Shown here piece after piece: positions 15,101 through 25,530 of a DNA stretch of 64,000 bases. Origin of the DNA: Cyprinodon diabolis (Eukaryota; Chordata; Actinopteri; Cyprinodontiformes; Cyprinodontidae); the NCBI GenBank assembly GCA_030533445.1, contig CM060064.1, positions 27,015,126 through 27,079,125 of the forward strand. Reading direction: 5' to 3'. Both the position numbers and the translations under genes were made by a program. Below the pieces are notes generated by a model, which had not been told where the DNA came from, did no database searches, and saw only the letters and a program-made list of their open reading frames with translations. Position 1 is the stretch's first letter, and every line of letters starts with the position of its first letter.

Positions 15101-15544
15101 TCGTGACAACCCTATGGGGTAGTAATGATGAGGGATTTTTTTTTTCAAACAGTATGGTGTCAGCTTCCCTCTGTGTGAAAGTTGGAGTCTGCTTTGTGTT
15201 CAAACATCAGGTCTACTTTGTTTTGCCATAAAAACCTATGCTGTTTAAGTTTAGTGAATGACTGAAAAGTATTTATCTCTAAGATAAGATTCATTTTGAT
15301 TTAAAGGTTCACTGCAGCCTTTAGCCTGTTGTTAAAAACATTATGTGCGTTTAAGACCCCTTTTATTACGATCAGACAATCAATGCAAAAACTTTAAGGA
15401 ATGTATTCAGCAGAAGAAAAAAAAAACACCATCGTGAGACTGCATGCAGCCTAACTTTGACCCGTTAGCCCGCAGCTAGTTTTCAAAATGTCAACCATGG
15501 TAAATAAAGTTACCTCCAGACTGCTGAGGAGTCAATATCCACAT
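1717..15544 (-). CDS. nbn: nbn, nibrin (MRN complex DNA double-strand-break sensor), 16 of about 17 coding exons
   Basis: Nuclear scaffold subunit of the MRE11-RAD50-NBN complex, which detects double-strand breaks and recruits ATM. Exons on the minus strand, 5' to 3': 15544-15514, 12414-12293, 11218-11097, 11005-10843, 10753-10650, 10561-10444, 7670-7480, 7374-7274, 7180-7048, 5918-5716, 4625-4457, 3947-3317, 3225-3136, 2472-2332, 1959-1846, 1766-1717. All have AG/GT borders and join in phase into about 827 codons (human NBN has 754). The start reads [10 protein letters not shown]. The FHA domain follows at about residues 11-92 with VVGRK and SISRSHAQL, then BRCT repeats ([30 protein letters not shown]). 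A PIP-like [10 protein letters not shown] lies in the eleventh exon. The MRE11-binding stretch is [13 protein letters not shown] plus HIIGGSDLL. The acidic ATM-binding tail ends [11 protein letters not shown]. The terminal exon after FR was not found; it may lie beyond the window edge. Introns carry several transposon relics. Confidence 0.96.
2600..2897. mobile_element. MITE with CACTGCAAAAA-type inverted ends, in an nbn intron
   Basis: The left end reads ACACTGCAAAAAATTG and the right end TTTTTGCAGTGTAAC, so the ends are inverted copies. The interior is AT-rich with partial internal symmetry. This is a common short teleost non-autonomous element. It encodes nothing. Related copies lie near 12.45 kb and 57.4 kb. 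Confidence 0.7.
4477..4500 (-). other. Canonical-looking PIP box encoded in nbn
   Basis: The eighth-from-last to last codons here read QSTLTSFF, followed by QPANKKR. This fits the PCNA-interacting consensus Q-x2-(L/I/M)-x2-F-F with a basic tail. Mammalian NBN keeps a related FQP-KKR segment, but as far as I recall without the properly spaced glutamine. Binding is inferred, not shown. Confidence 0.5.
6031..6960 (-). mobile_element. hAT-type transposon relic with BED zinc finger, in an nbn intron
   Basis: On the minus strand a 69-codon reading frame (6628-6837) encodes a BED-finger-like segment. It contains KCKICELKV, then [15 protein letters not shown], matching the C-x2-C...H-x4/5-H layout of the N-terminal DNA-binding domain of hAT transposases. 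Nearby sequence (about 6,031-6,120) repeats GATACC motifs typical of hAT termini. No catalytic domain is visible, so this is a non-autonomous fragment. The outer limits are estimates. Confidence 0.55.
8440..8768. mobile_element. hAT MITE rich in ATTAATCGATTAAT motifs
   Basis: The right end is the inverse of TAGGGCTGCAACTAACGATT, a common teleost hAT terminus. The interior holds repeated CGATTAAT palindromes. The left inverted end is not obvious, so it is probably truncated. A sister copy lies at 59,215-59,533. Confidence 0.65.
8769..9180 (-). mobile_element. Tc1/mariner transposase relic (antisense)
   Basis: The minus strand around 8,815-8,850 reads FQQDIT after a short hydrophobic stretch. 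This is the second-aspartate neighbourhood of Tc1-like transposases (FQQDxxPxH). Adjoining text also has the look of a decayed fish Tc1 element, with many frameshifts. No intact frame remains. Confidence 0.6.
12060..12111. repeat. (TG)n microsatellite
   Basis: Dinucleotide TG run interrupted by TATGTT, within nbn intron 2. Confidence 0.9.
12450..12745. mobile_element. MITE with CTGCAAAAA-type inverted ends, nbn intron 1
   Basis: The left end reads AAACTGCAAAAACC and the right end ATTTTTTGCAGTAC. Length and AT-rich interior resemble the element at 2.6 kb. It lies immediately upstream of the FHA-encoding exon. Confidence 0.6.
12746..14588 (-). other. nbn intron 1 interior
   Basis: Unique-looking AT-rich intronic sequence between the start exon and the FHA exon. 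No exon, RNA gene or intact transposon was recognised. Confidence 0.5.
14581..15122. mobile_element. hAT MITE with intact 8-bp target duplication
   Basis: A 526-bp element (14589-15114) begins TAGGGTTGTCA and ends TGACAACCCTA, so the termini are inverted. It is flanked on both sides by TGGGGTAG (14581-14588 and 15115-15122), an 8-bp duplication diagnostic of hAT insertion. The subterminal regions repeat ATCGATAC/GTATCGA motifs. It carries no transposase and sits in nbn intron 1. Confidence 0.9.
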
Positions 15545-15599
15545 GTTTGAGTCTTTGCTTCACGATTCATTAATTGCAAAAAACAAAAACAGTCGGACT

Positions 15600-15700
15600 G
15601 TGAAACATTTTTTTGATAAACAAATCCTCATCATGCTGAACGCGCGGGCGCGCCACGAGACGTCATCACTCTGCGTCGCATCGTCTTTCAAAATAAAAGA
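15600..15700 (-). promoter_or_regulatory. Probable nbn core promoter, CpG-rich with CRE-like site
   Basis: About 60-140 bp upstream of the nbn start codon the sequence turns abruptly GC/CpG-rich. It includes GGGCGCGCC and, on the minus strand, TGATGACGTCTCG, a CRE-like TGACGTC. No TATA box is apparent, which suits a housekeeping repair gene. Confidence 0.5.
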
Positions 15701-16599
15701 AAAGTAAAAAGTGAATGCGCGTTGCGCTGTAATAATAAATACATTAAAGCATGTCTGAATAAAAAACTGCCCTGCCAAAATAGAAAACACAATAAAGTAT
15801 AACAACAGTGTTGTACTTGTTCATCATTCATCAAATTAGTTACACTGAACACGATAAGTAGTAGGGAAACCAACAAAAATGTGTATTTAAAAATATTTCC
15901 TAATAATTTGTGTTTGTATCAGAGAACCTTTCCAGAAAATACTGGTTGTGACTTAATTAACCACCAGAAACAGGAGGTAACATGTAGTTCTTGCACATAA
16001 AATGTATTAAATCATGTAATCAATTGTACTTATGGGCTATGCAACAAAGAAATAAACAATGTATCTATAGAGAATACATTTTTTTTCTTAAATAAAAACA
16101 ATCCAATATAAAAAAATCGTATAATCCATTATTCATTTGCTAACATAAAAACCGGCTCAATTTTTTTCCGCGTTTAATTTTTGTTGTTGTGGTAGAATTT
16201 TGCTGAAAAACAAAAAAAACAAGTAGAAATAGGTTAAAATAAAGTACAAATATGCAACGTTGTCTTTTATTGTTGCTTAGTCAATTTTTTTTGTTAAGTT
16301 CACAACACTAAAAAATACACCATTATAAATTTTAAATAATTAGGTCTAATTCTAAGCCACAGGGCTATAAACATAACACACATATCAGCTGTATTAGCAT
16401 TTAGTTTTATTAATGACTTTAATTTTAAATACTATTTTAAACAAAGTAATAAAAAAAACTCTTCTACTGTAATCAACAGATGCACAACAAAATATTGCTC
16501 ACAATATTAAACATGAACATCAAATTTCTACATGATTCCTTTCTTTTTTGACATATCCAAACATGCATCACATTTTTTATTTTGTCTCAGTAGCAGAAC
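15701..16599. other. Intergenic spacer between nbn and the MSMP-like gene
   Basis: AT-rich. No coding or RNA feature was recognised. The MSMP-like 3' UTR should extend into the right part on the minus strand. Confidence 0.5.
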
Positions 16600-17377
16600 T
16601 TAGAATAAAGGATCATTGTCGGATTTCCAAGGCTGGCCAGCTGTTCTCAGACGACCCTGTCCCCACATGCAGGGTAATTTGTGATTCACTCTCATCACAG
16701 CAACACTGGTGCAAGAATCCGGTTTACGAATGATCTCACACCATTCTGGGTAGTCAATGGGCTTAGTTGCACTGTAGGGCAGAAGAGACTCAAATTACAG
16801 CAATGATATGAATAGCAAATGTTTAGAAAGGGTTGATCTTAACTGCACAAGTAAACAAACTTACAGGTCACAGCATCCTACTCCAAAAGGCTCCATGCAG
16901 ACACACTGGTAGCAGTCTCTGGTTATCCAGCTCTCCCCAATCCCATATACTTGACCCATGTGTTCACAACTTGCTGATGTGGACAGAAAATTAATTTTCA
17001 CCTCAACAGAACTTTAAACATGTTTCTTTTTTTTAAATCATTGATGAGATTATTAGCCATTCATTTTAAGCACTGAAATCAGGATTATGATTTTTCATGT
17101 AGATTATGCAATGTAATTTTTAAATCAAAACTGTATAATTCATCTGAATCTGCAGAACAATAAATAAAGGTAAGATTTGAGTACATAACAAAAAAAACAA
17201 AAAAACATTTCGCCCCACATGCTGAGACCAGGCTTTTTAAATGATATGCATTTATTAGCAAAAACGTTTTTTTTTTTATGTACCTTTAGTGTTGAAGAAG
17301 CATTCGCCACTGTTGTAAACAGAGAAACATGGCAGACTGGCTCCCAGGAGCAGCAGTGAAGCCAGTAGTACTCTCAT
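16600..17377 (-). CDS. msmp: Microseminoprotein, MSMP-like secreted cysteine-rich protein
   Basis: A small secreted protein of the beta-microseminoprotein family; mammalian MSMP is a chemokine-like extracellular ligand. Exons on the minus strand: 17377-17284, 16973-16865, 16771-16600, joining in phase to 124 residues. Residues 1-20 form a signal peptide (MRVLLASLLLLGASLPCFSV). The mature part has ten cysteines in family order: EC, SC, DC, QCVC, GCC, WC, SC, PC. The segment GESWITRDCYQCVCMEPFGV followed by GCCD and PIDYPEWCE resembles MSMP more than MSMB; the family's three-exon plan is kept. Stop codon TAA at 16600-16602. Teleosts have several paralogues, so the exact orthologue is uncertain. 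Confidence 0.88.
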
Positions 17378-17690
17378 TGTTTTGGTTATTTCTGGAGAAA
17401 AACTGTGCAAAGGTGAATAAAGAAAAAAACAAAAACAATGAAAACAGAATCTGATCAAAGGTACAAACCTAGATAGGTTTTCAAGCCCGGTTGTTTAAAA
17501 AACCTTCAGACCTTTTAGTAAGTTCAGTCAGTTTTTCCTTTTCGTCTTCGTTTCGTTCACCGTCTTGCTGCCTTCATGTTCTCCTCTCTTCTCCTATTAT
17601 TTTCTTTCTAAATGTCTGCACCTCCTTTTCAGTGCCACGGTTGAACTGACGCACTTTCTCCCTTTGCTCTCTTATATTTATACTGTAACG
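17378..17690 (-). promoter_or_regulatory. TATA promoter and 5' UTR of the MSMP-like gene
   Basis: On the minus strand TATAAATA lies at 17682-17675, about 300 bp upstream of the start codon. A 5' UTR intron is likely: a donor-like CTAG|GTTTGT sits near 17470, and a pyrimidine-rich acceptor ending CACAG lies just upstream of the coding exon near 17400. The transcription start is inferred at about 17,645-17,650. Confidence 0.5.
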
Positions 17691-20260
17691 CCCCAGACTC
17701 ATCATCCCCCACTCATGTATTACCTTCTACTATCTGCACACAAACAGAGACCCATAAACCCACAAGCATTTTGTTCACCATTGCTTCTCCCCTCCTAAGC
17801 ATACAGTGTGCAGCCTTTCAGATAGTGTTTGTCTCAATGGATCCCATTTAACCCCATCTGTTACTGCTCGGTTTGCGTCATCCATAGGACAACTGCATTT
17901 GTGTGTAGAAGGTTTACATCAACCTTTGACCTCCTACTTTAGATTAAGCTAAAAAAGGAAATATTTTGTCTTACATTCAAATACATCTTAGTAAAATTTT
18001 GGATTTGAATTACTTGGAAGTGAATTACTTTTCTCTTTATCATTTCTCAAAGGGATTTTGTTCAGATAATTAAGAGAAAGAATAATCTATTAACCAAATT
18101 TGATTCTCAATAAAGTTACATCTCCTTTTCCTTTACCTCCAATGTGGGGTTTGTTTAAAGGAAATAAAGAGTCACATATTTAATGTTTAATTCAAAACTT
18201 TGTTGAACCCACTACAAGAATTTTTTTTGCAGAACCACTGGTGCAAAAATAACTTATAAAATAAATTGTAACTAATGTATTGAAGTAATGTCTTATTTGA
18301 TCTAGTAAGCTTACATTTTATGAATATGGTATAAACATTAACAGGCTTGTTCTTGATAAAAATCCTTTTGTTTGGCCTTAAGGTATCAATTTGACCCTTT
18401 CCCTGTGAGTTTTCTTTGAGTAAAACAAAAACCTAATTTATGATTCAGCAGTGAATTAACTACACAAGATATTATCTTTCTTTCTGTGACAGGTACTGTG
18501 ATTTAAGGGCTTCATCTAGGATGTAAGGTGCCTGTCGTGTGTTATGATGTACAGTTTATCTGTTTTATTTAACTGCATCAGTCCTGTCCAAACTTTTCTG
18601 TGACCTCTACCAACACTTATGTTAATGATGTGGATTAGGAATACTATAATGTATACAATTGAACAAACAAAATGAAAATATTAAAATGAGCATTAAAGCT
18701 TTCCTTTATATAGATTATCAGAGACTAAACAATAATAATTGTTTATTGTTGGTCATGGTTGGTGCTTCTTAACATTTACTTTTTTATTGGAGTTCCAATA
18801 GTCCCACCTGGTGGGAGATCTTGATCGGTATTACCCAAAATCTCAGATATGCACACCTCGTATTGTTAGTGTATAGATAGAAGTGCACAGTGATACACAG
18901 CAATGTTGTATTTACTGCTTATATCTATTTGATTTCATATTAGATCGAAAAATTTAGTTGAACTTCATGATTTCGATCTTTCAAACAATCAGCATAATGG
19001 ATGGATGGATGGATGGATGGATGGATGGATGGATGGATGGATGGATGGATGGATGGATGGATGGATGGATGGATGGATGGATGGATGGATCTTTTTATAA
19101 TGCCTAACTGTACATTTTCATTACCAACCACAATTTGTAAGAACAAAATGAAAATATAACAGAAAACATTTATTTGAATAAACTTATTTATTTATGCAGT
19201 ACCTACAGGAGTTAATAAAACAACTTTAACAGGCATTCATTAGAATATGGACAAATATAACATTTATAGTGATTTTAGAGTGACAGCTGATTGATCATAT
19301 GCATCACCAAGTCGATGTTTAAACACTACTGACAGCCTGTTGTGATGGAGAATAGCTATACTATTTTGAAATGTGTGTCTTATCTTTGCTTTCTGCTCAC
19401 CTTCAATCAGATAAATCTAAAAAAAAACTCTGCTGCAACCAACCTTTATTTTTGGTTGCTGCAAAAACCTTTTTTCATTGACCTTTTTTCAAGAAATCAC
19501 TCAGATAAGTTACATAAAGACAAATTGTGGTTATTGTACTCAATGATTTATTTACTTTAAAAATATCCTTATAACAGTTCAGTGTCTTATTTGATTAAAA
19601 ATCCCATTATTGCTCACATCAGTTCCCACAGGCTCATTAGGATGGTAGAAATAATGCTTCCCTGAATAAACCCTTACATAATAAGATGCCCTTTGAGAAA
19701 AAGAATGGAATAGGAGGGGAGTTGCTCTATTAAAGCCAAAAAGCATCATATCATTATATAAAAATAGCTGATAGAATGTTAAAGTTAGTAACTCAAGAAC
19801 GCAATCAAGTCATGCCCAATGCACTGTTCACAGAACAACCAAATTCCTAAAAAAAATTAATAAATAAAAGTTTTTAAAGATTATTCACTGAACTAGACAA
19901 TGAGTTTGCTGTCAGTAACATGGACTGGAGGGTCTGATCATTCCTCGCTGTAGCAGGATCTTCCTGTTCATTTATTTACAGTCGCAACTAGAAACCATAT
20001 GTGAGTTTGTCAGTGGGTGTTTGCCTAATTAAGAACAAGGATATAAAAAAAAAGAACTGTTCAGATGTGAAACTTGAAATTCAGACTCCTCTTGTTTCTT
20101 TTATCGTTTTAACCTTTGGTAAATAAATGTTGGAACAAGTTGTACTGGTATGGAGTGCATTTGTTTCTCACTTAAGAAGTTGCTCCTATGATGACTTAAA
20201 GCCATGGTCTAAAGTGTAACGTCCTTTTACCCGAGTGGCCTCGCCAGAGTAGCTTAGATG
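17691..20260. other. Intergenic, no gene seen
   Basis: AT-rich sequence between the MSMP-like promoter and the miR-190b transcript. It contains only the ATGG microsatellite at about 19 kb. No exon with conserved character was found on either strand. Confidence 0.5.
18996..19090. repeat. (ATGG)n tetranucleotide microsatellite
   Basis: About 23 uninterrupted copies of ATGG. The antisense IHPSIHPS reading is an artefact of the repeat. Confidence 0.95.
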
Positions 20261-20806
20261 TCAGAGCCAGACTCTGTAGGAATATGTCTGATATTTAGTT
20301 GATACGATGATGCACAAGAACAACCGAATATCAAACATATCACACAGCCTCTGGCGATTCAGTGGGGCCGTAAGGTCCAGCAGATGCTGTAAAGGAAAAA
20401 AGATGCAATGAAGGAAAGAAAATAAAGCAATAAAAACAAAAGAGACATCATTGGTGTCAGTTGGACTGAAAAAAACAACAACAACAAAAAAAAAAAGCAG
20501 AACAAAGGGCTTTGTAAGGAAAGGACAGAGGATCAGCCTTAAGGGCTCTGGACCTCTAACACAGGAAGTCAGAGACCTGGCTGGCATTTCAGATCATCAT
20601 TTTAAATGCTTCTGGGAGCACAGGGTTGAACGTCATGTACAAACATAAAACAAGACTTACCTACTCCCTTAATCCCGACATGATGCCACAGTCTCTTCTC
20701 AGATGGATATATTTTAAAGAAGCATTTCAGTGAATAAAAAAAGGAAAGCTTCATTTTAAGGTTGACCTGAAAAGTTCAAAAAAGAAAAGTCTCTCACGAG
20801 TTAAAA
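20261..20806 (-). ncRNA. Putative two-exon primary transcript of miR-190b
   Basis: The hairpin sits in a second exon beginning at 20386 after a clear TTTCCTTTACAG acceptor. A strong donor, AG|GTAAGT, lies at 20661/20660, and the first exon would start about 30 bp downstream of a TATA box. First-exon reading frames are short (a start near 20754 would give about 46 residues after splicing) and have no family resemblance, so a non-coding host is the simplest reading. The transcript 3' end is unknown. Confidence 0.5.
20265..20360 (-). ncRNA. mir190b: pre-miR-190b hairpin
   Basis: The minus strand at 20342-20321 starts TGATATGTTTGATATTCGGT, which is the mature miR-190b sequence (22 nt with two further bases). 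The opposite arm, CAACTAAATATCAGACATAT (about 20301-20282), pairs with it around a roughly 19-nt loop (TTCTTGTGCATCATCGTAT), giving a normal microRNA hairpin. miR-190b differs from miR-190a in its 3' half, and the TTCGG text fits 190b. It acts as a post-transcriptional repressor loaded into Argonaute. Targets cannot be read from this sequence. Confidence 0.93.
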
Positions 20807-20831
20807 TGCTTTGTATTGGTAGTGCAGCGTA

Positions 20832-20839
20832 TATTTATA
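20832..20839 (-). promoter_or_regulatory. TATA box upstream of miR-190b
   Basis: TATAAATA on the minus strand, preceded by a CACCCCCTC element about 25 bp upstream. It is well placed about 170 bp above the donor site of the first exon. Confidence 0.55.
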
Positions 20840-20849
20840 CCCCTTCTTT

Positions 20850-21350
20850 GAGTTGAGGGGGTGTGGGTACCAATAATCGCCCTTTTCGGGTCCATACAAA
20901 CTCACACAGATGTAATTAGACATGTATTGATCAGCTGCTGTGGCCTGCAGCCTTTCCTCCACACATTAGTCTGATCAATACTTGTGATGTTCATCCTACT
21001 GTGAACATGCTCACTCAATACACACACATGCATACATTCACACACACCACAGCATAGTCAGAGTCAAATAACTTTCAGTTTTTGCCTGTAGGGAGGACAA
21101 ATCACAAGCATGATGGTCACTTCACTGTGTCAATAGTCATGGGGACAGAAAAACAAAATGTAGGATAAAATGAGATATGTTCAGTTTAACTAACTGCACG
21201 TAGAACTTGCATAAAGAGTTACCAGAGTCCTCCTGTGTAATTTAATATAAGGGTAAATACAACTGTTTCATGAAGGCCTTGGATGTTTGTTTGTTGCAAT
21301 TAGCAAACATGAAGCAAATAACTTCATGAACAAAGCAGATAAGTCAAGGA
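20850..21350. other. Upstream flank of the miR-190b transcript
   Basis: No coding sequence was seen. It may hold enhancer sequence of the microRNA promoter, including a CAGCTG E-box near 20,935, but nothing stronger can be supported. Confidence 0.35.
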
Positions 21351-21369
21351 GATACTATAGCAAAATGGT

Positions 21370-21640
21370 TGAATAACACCAAATCTTTCGAACATTCTAT
21401 CCCCATAGAGAAACATGGTGGTGTCAGCATCATGAATGGGAGGTAGGTTTCTGATTGGGTGATGGATTAAGCTGGGTATTTCTGGTACAAAATCAGTTAG
21501 AGGTGGCTAAAAGACTTGAGACTACGGCAGATGTTCAACTGATAGCAGGACAATGAGCCTAAACATACAGCTAGAGCCACTTCAGTTTGTTTAGCTCAAC
21601 AGAGACTCATGTGTTGGAATGGCCTAGCAAAGTACTATAT
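21370..21640 (+). mobile_element. Tc1-like transposon relic
   Basis: Text such as AAACATGGTGGTGTCAGCAT and CAGGACAATGAGCCTAAACA resembles the central part of fish Tc1-like transposase genes. The second motif is the catalytic QDNxPxH neighbourhood. Frames are broken. Confidence 0.5.
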
Positions 21641-21642
21641 AT

Positions 21643-22174
21643 GTGCTCCCAATCGGTAGAATTATTAGACAGCATGGGATAAACTTCCACTGCTATTTCG
21701 ATGATGCTCAACTATATCTGTCTATAAATCCAGATGAGGCTAACCCATTACGTGGACTACAGGCATGTCTTGAAGACATAAAAATTTGGATTACTCTTAA
21801 CTTTCTGCTCCTGAATGCAGACAAAACAGAAGTTATAGTTCTTGATCTAGAGTCTTTGAAAAAGAAGCTGATTAGCCAGTCACTTCATTTGGATGGGATT
21901 AAATTGATCTCAGACTATAAAGTAAAAAGTCTTTGTGTTGTTTTTGATCAGGACCTGTCAATTAAAACCCATATCAAAGAGGTCTCTAGAATTTCCTTCT
22001 TTCATCTGCGGAATATCGAAAAAAAATAGAAATATCCTGTCCAGGGGCGATGCTGAGAAACTAGTCCATGAATTTGTTACTTCAAGGCTGGACTTTTGTA
22101 ATTCTTTACTATCAGGAAGTCCACAAACTGTAGTTAAAAGCCCTCAGCTGATCCAAAATGCTGAAGTGTTGTGA
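21643..22174 (+). mobile_element. L2-like LINE reverse-transcriptase fragment, degenerate
   Basis: A 128-codon frame encodes the palm region around the catalytic motif as YFDDAQLYLS. The usual motif is YADD, so a key position is changed. It is followed by WITLNFLLLNADKTEVIVL, typical of L2/CR1-type LINEs. A frameshift at about 22,020 moves the downstream part (AEKLVHEFVTSRLDFCNSLL) to another frame. The element is 5'-truncated and its 3' side decays after about 22,200. It is inactive. Confidence 0.8.
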
Positions 22175-25100
22175 AAATAATTTATTCTCAAGCTCAAATT
22201 CATGATACTTCCTGTTTGTCTACCACACATAATCACATTAAAATTCAAGTATATGAATATAAGGGATTAAGTTTATCGTTACTTTTTTTGATCAAATGTA
22301 TTCCATTAATTAATGCATTCAACTTCCCTGGTCAATCAAATTTCAACTGCTGTTTGACAGTATGTGTCTCTTGTTATTTTACATACATAGTTCCACTTAC
22401 AGAAAGTTTCTAACATATGGGGTGAAACAGGACAAACTCAGAGTTTGTAGTGTCCTCTGTTCTCAGTCCATCTGAACCCTCAGACATTGAGTTAAATAAT
22501 GATTGTGTGCAGACATATGGTTAGACTCTCAAAGCTTAAATCAACACTATATGCCAGATACCTGCTATTAACAGCACATGACTTTCACCTCTACACACAA
22601 AGTGGGTCATGACTGTGTTTGTTTTATTTATTGCAACAATTACACAGATGTGAAACGGTGTCATGTTTAATGGGATTATTGAGGCATTCAGCTTTAAATT
22701 TACACACCGCAGAAAGAAACAATGTTTTTCTTACTCTGCTTTTAAGAGATTAGGCATTTAAACTAGTGAAATAGAACAAGTTCTGTATTCTTCATGTCTA
22801 AAAATTGAGCTTCAGGTTAATAAATAGCACAGACAATAGTAAGGTTGACTGTCCCTCTCCATCACATGTGTGTCGATGACCTTGTCAGCCTATTGGGGCG
22901 TAATGATAGCTCCCTAGTACTGATCGGCGAATTGGACGCCTGGGGCAGGGGCAGATTGTAATCTGCAACAGATGGAAGGTAGTGTGAAAAATAATAAAAC
23001 AGTTAAGGAATTAAAAAAATATGCATTGCCCTTTAAACAACACATATAGATATACAATTTGTCAACTTCTAACCTCAAAATTCCATGTAATTTACTATGA
23101 GGCTGCAGGATCGATTGAAAAAATGAAGAAAAATATTGAGGTGTAAGAAAACAATCTATGGTTCTCTAAAGTGAGATTTAATAACGCACAGGTAGACTCT
23201 ATTTAACATGAAGGTCTTAATTTTTTTAGGGTCGGAGGCTGTAAAGTGTAAATCTAGGCCAAGCAATTTTTTGGAAAAAAAAGAAATTAAAAAAATCATT
23301 TCTTTTGCACTTCTTTGAGTTGGTCTTTGAAAGCAAAACTCAGTATGAAACATTGATATTTGTTGTTGTAACATAAGAAAATGGAAAAACGCTTGATTAG
23401 TAGGAGGGCTGTTGGAAGGTGCTTTAACGCTGCAAATTTTAATATTCTGTGAAACCATAATGTTAATCTGAGTGTGCCATTAATCATGCTAAATATTGAA
23501 AACAAAAATCGAATGATCATCAAAGCCACAAGCTGCAATGGACAGCCTTCGCCTTCATGCTTCTACCGAAGCAGGCGCCATGTTCTGCATTTACACCAGG
23601 CGTACAGCAAGGAAGCCTTCAGCTTCCCCTTAATCTCCTCCAAAATCTGGGTTACATCTGACCTTTCTGAAGGTCATTGTGAGTACTTCCTGTTCTGTGT
23701 GGGCCGGGCTAAGGTCAGTTCATCACATAAGCTCGCCAATACTTTAAACAGTGGTGTATGAAGAAGCACAAAATCTGGAGCAGATATGATGATGTTTAAG
23801 GGAAGAATTATTAGTTACATAATTTAAGAGGTGCAGTTGAGTCAAATTACTGTAAAATTCAGTGTGGCTCCTGGTAGGTAGCCAAACATAATCTATATAC
23901 GTTTTGAAGCAAACTCGATCATGGCATGTTTAATTTTGAGCCAGCAGCATGGAGAGAGTGAAATTATCTAACTGGCGCTCTGACACACCTATATGGTCCT
24001 GTAAATAGACACCGCTTAGAGTGGAGTAGTTTATCACCTTGTACTTTTTCATCAGACACGGCCTGAAACTTGTGTGACAGAGAGTGTAGAAGGAGAACCT
24101 CCAAAAGTAAAACATGACTTATTTTTGTGAGACTAGAGTGATGTCATCAAAGGAGCATGCCAATGTGTCATTGATCGTCCATAATGAAGCACACAATATT
24201 TGGAGCAAAAGTATCGGGGGATATGACTGTTCACCAATTGTAGAGGGTGCTGCTAAGTCAAAGTTAAATGGAGTCCAATGGAATTATTTTCAGTCTGCAA
24301 AGGATCGCTAATATCAAGGTCTGAAGACAGTGGGATCAAGCATGTATGATGTAGAACCACACGTATCCAAATGTCAAGGGGTGGACATTTTGAACTCTTC
24401 AACCAAGACATGTTTTGAAGCAGCAAAGTTCTTTTGATATGTTTTGATCCCAAATGCATTAAGTCTAAGCTGAGTATTTTTCAAGTCTGCATATTAAATG
24501 CTCTAGGAGGAATTTGCTCAGATACAACATGAGTAAAAGAGATTAAATTTGCCCTTTATCTAAAACGGTTGACTGTTTGGTGGGATTGGACCATGGCTGC
24601 AAGGGATGTTTATGTACATCCTGTAAAGTCACATATGTGTACCAGTTAAACATAATCCTCTGTTGAAGCATGACTTGTTTTGTTTTTTAACTACTTCTAG
24701 GGGGGCTGTGAAGTGATTGGGCAACACCCATTAATTGTTGGCCTGGATTCCTTTGTAGAGTTGGGCTATGATCAAGCCTTTAGATTTTGGTGCAGATCAG
24801 AATATCTGTGTGGAGATGAAAGCCACACACATGGTAGTGGGTTAAGGCCACTCTTCACCACAGCAACACCCACCCAACAAATTTATCTCTGACTGAAACA
24901 AAGTTAGACCAACGTGTTATCAGTCTTCTGCAATAGCTTCCATCTAATTAAACAAAAAACACCAGAGAAGGAAACTTTCCAAGTGAAAAAGGAGACTTCT
25001 TGTAAAACTCTTTTCTTTTCAACAAAACATTTAAAGGTCAGTTGGGGGATTTTTTGCAGATGCAATGACAATATATTCTAAATGTAATGCTAGTGAGTTT

Positions 25101-25424
25101 TAAGTATATGTTTTAGAAACATAAGCTGGCAAAAAGCTAAATGTTGCACGCAGCCAAACATAGTGCTCAAAAAGCAGCACATCATGTCAAGAACAGATGA
25201 GAAGTAAACCATCTATCAATCCTTTTTTTAGACATTCATCAATTCTGAAAGGTATTATTGTTAGTAATCAAAAACAGTTCTGACTTAAATAACACAACGG
25301 CTCATCTGTGAAGCTGCCTTGTTGGTCGGATGACGAACTGTTACATCTGTGAAGGACATTGACCCGTGGCTTCATGGAGTTACTTTGCACACACACTGCT
25401 CAGATATGTTATACGCACCTCTCA

Positions 25425-25456
<32 letters not shown>
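25425..25456. repeat. (TA)n microsatellite
   Basis: Uninterrupted TA run of about 16 units. Confidence 0.9.
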
Positions 25457-25457
<1 letters not shown>

Positions 25458-25484
25458 CATAATGCAGTCTTTTTTATTTCTTCT

Positions 25485-25530
25485 GTTGGTGATAACAAAA
25501 TCCTTTAGAAAGGATTTTGTTATCACCAAC
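25485..25530. repeat. Perfect 46-bp inverted repeat
   Basis: Arms of 22 bp (25485-25506 and 25509-25530; left arm GTTGGTGATAACAAAATCCT plus TT) are exact reverse complements around a 2-bp AG spacer. A partial third copy of the arm (TTTTGTTATCATCAA) follows at about 25,536-25,550. Confidence 0.9.
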
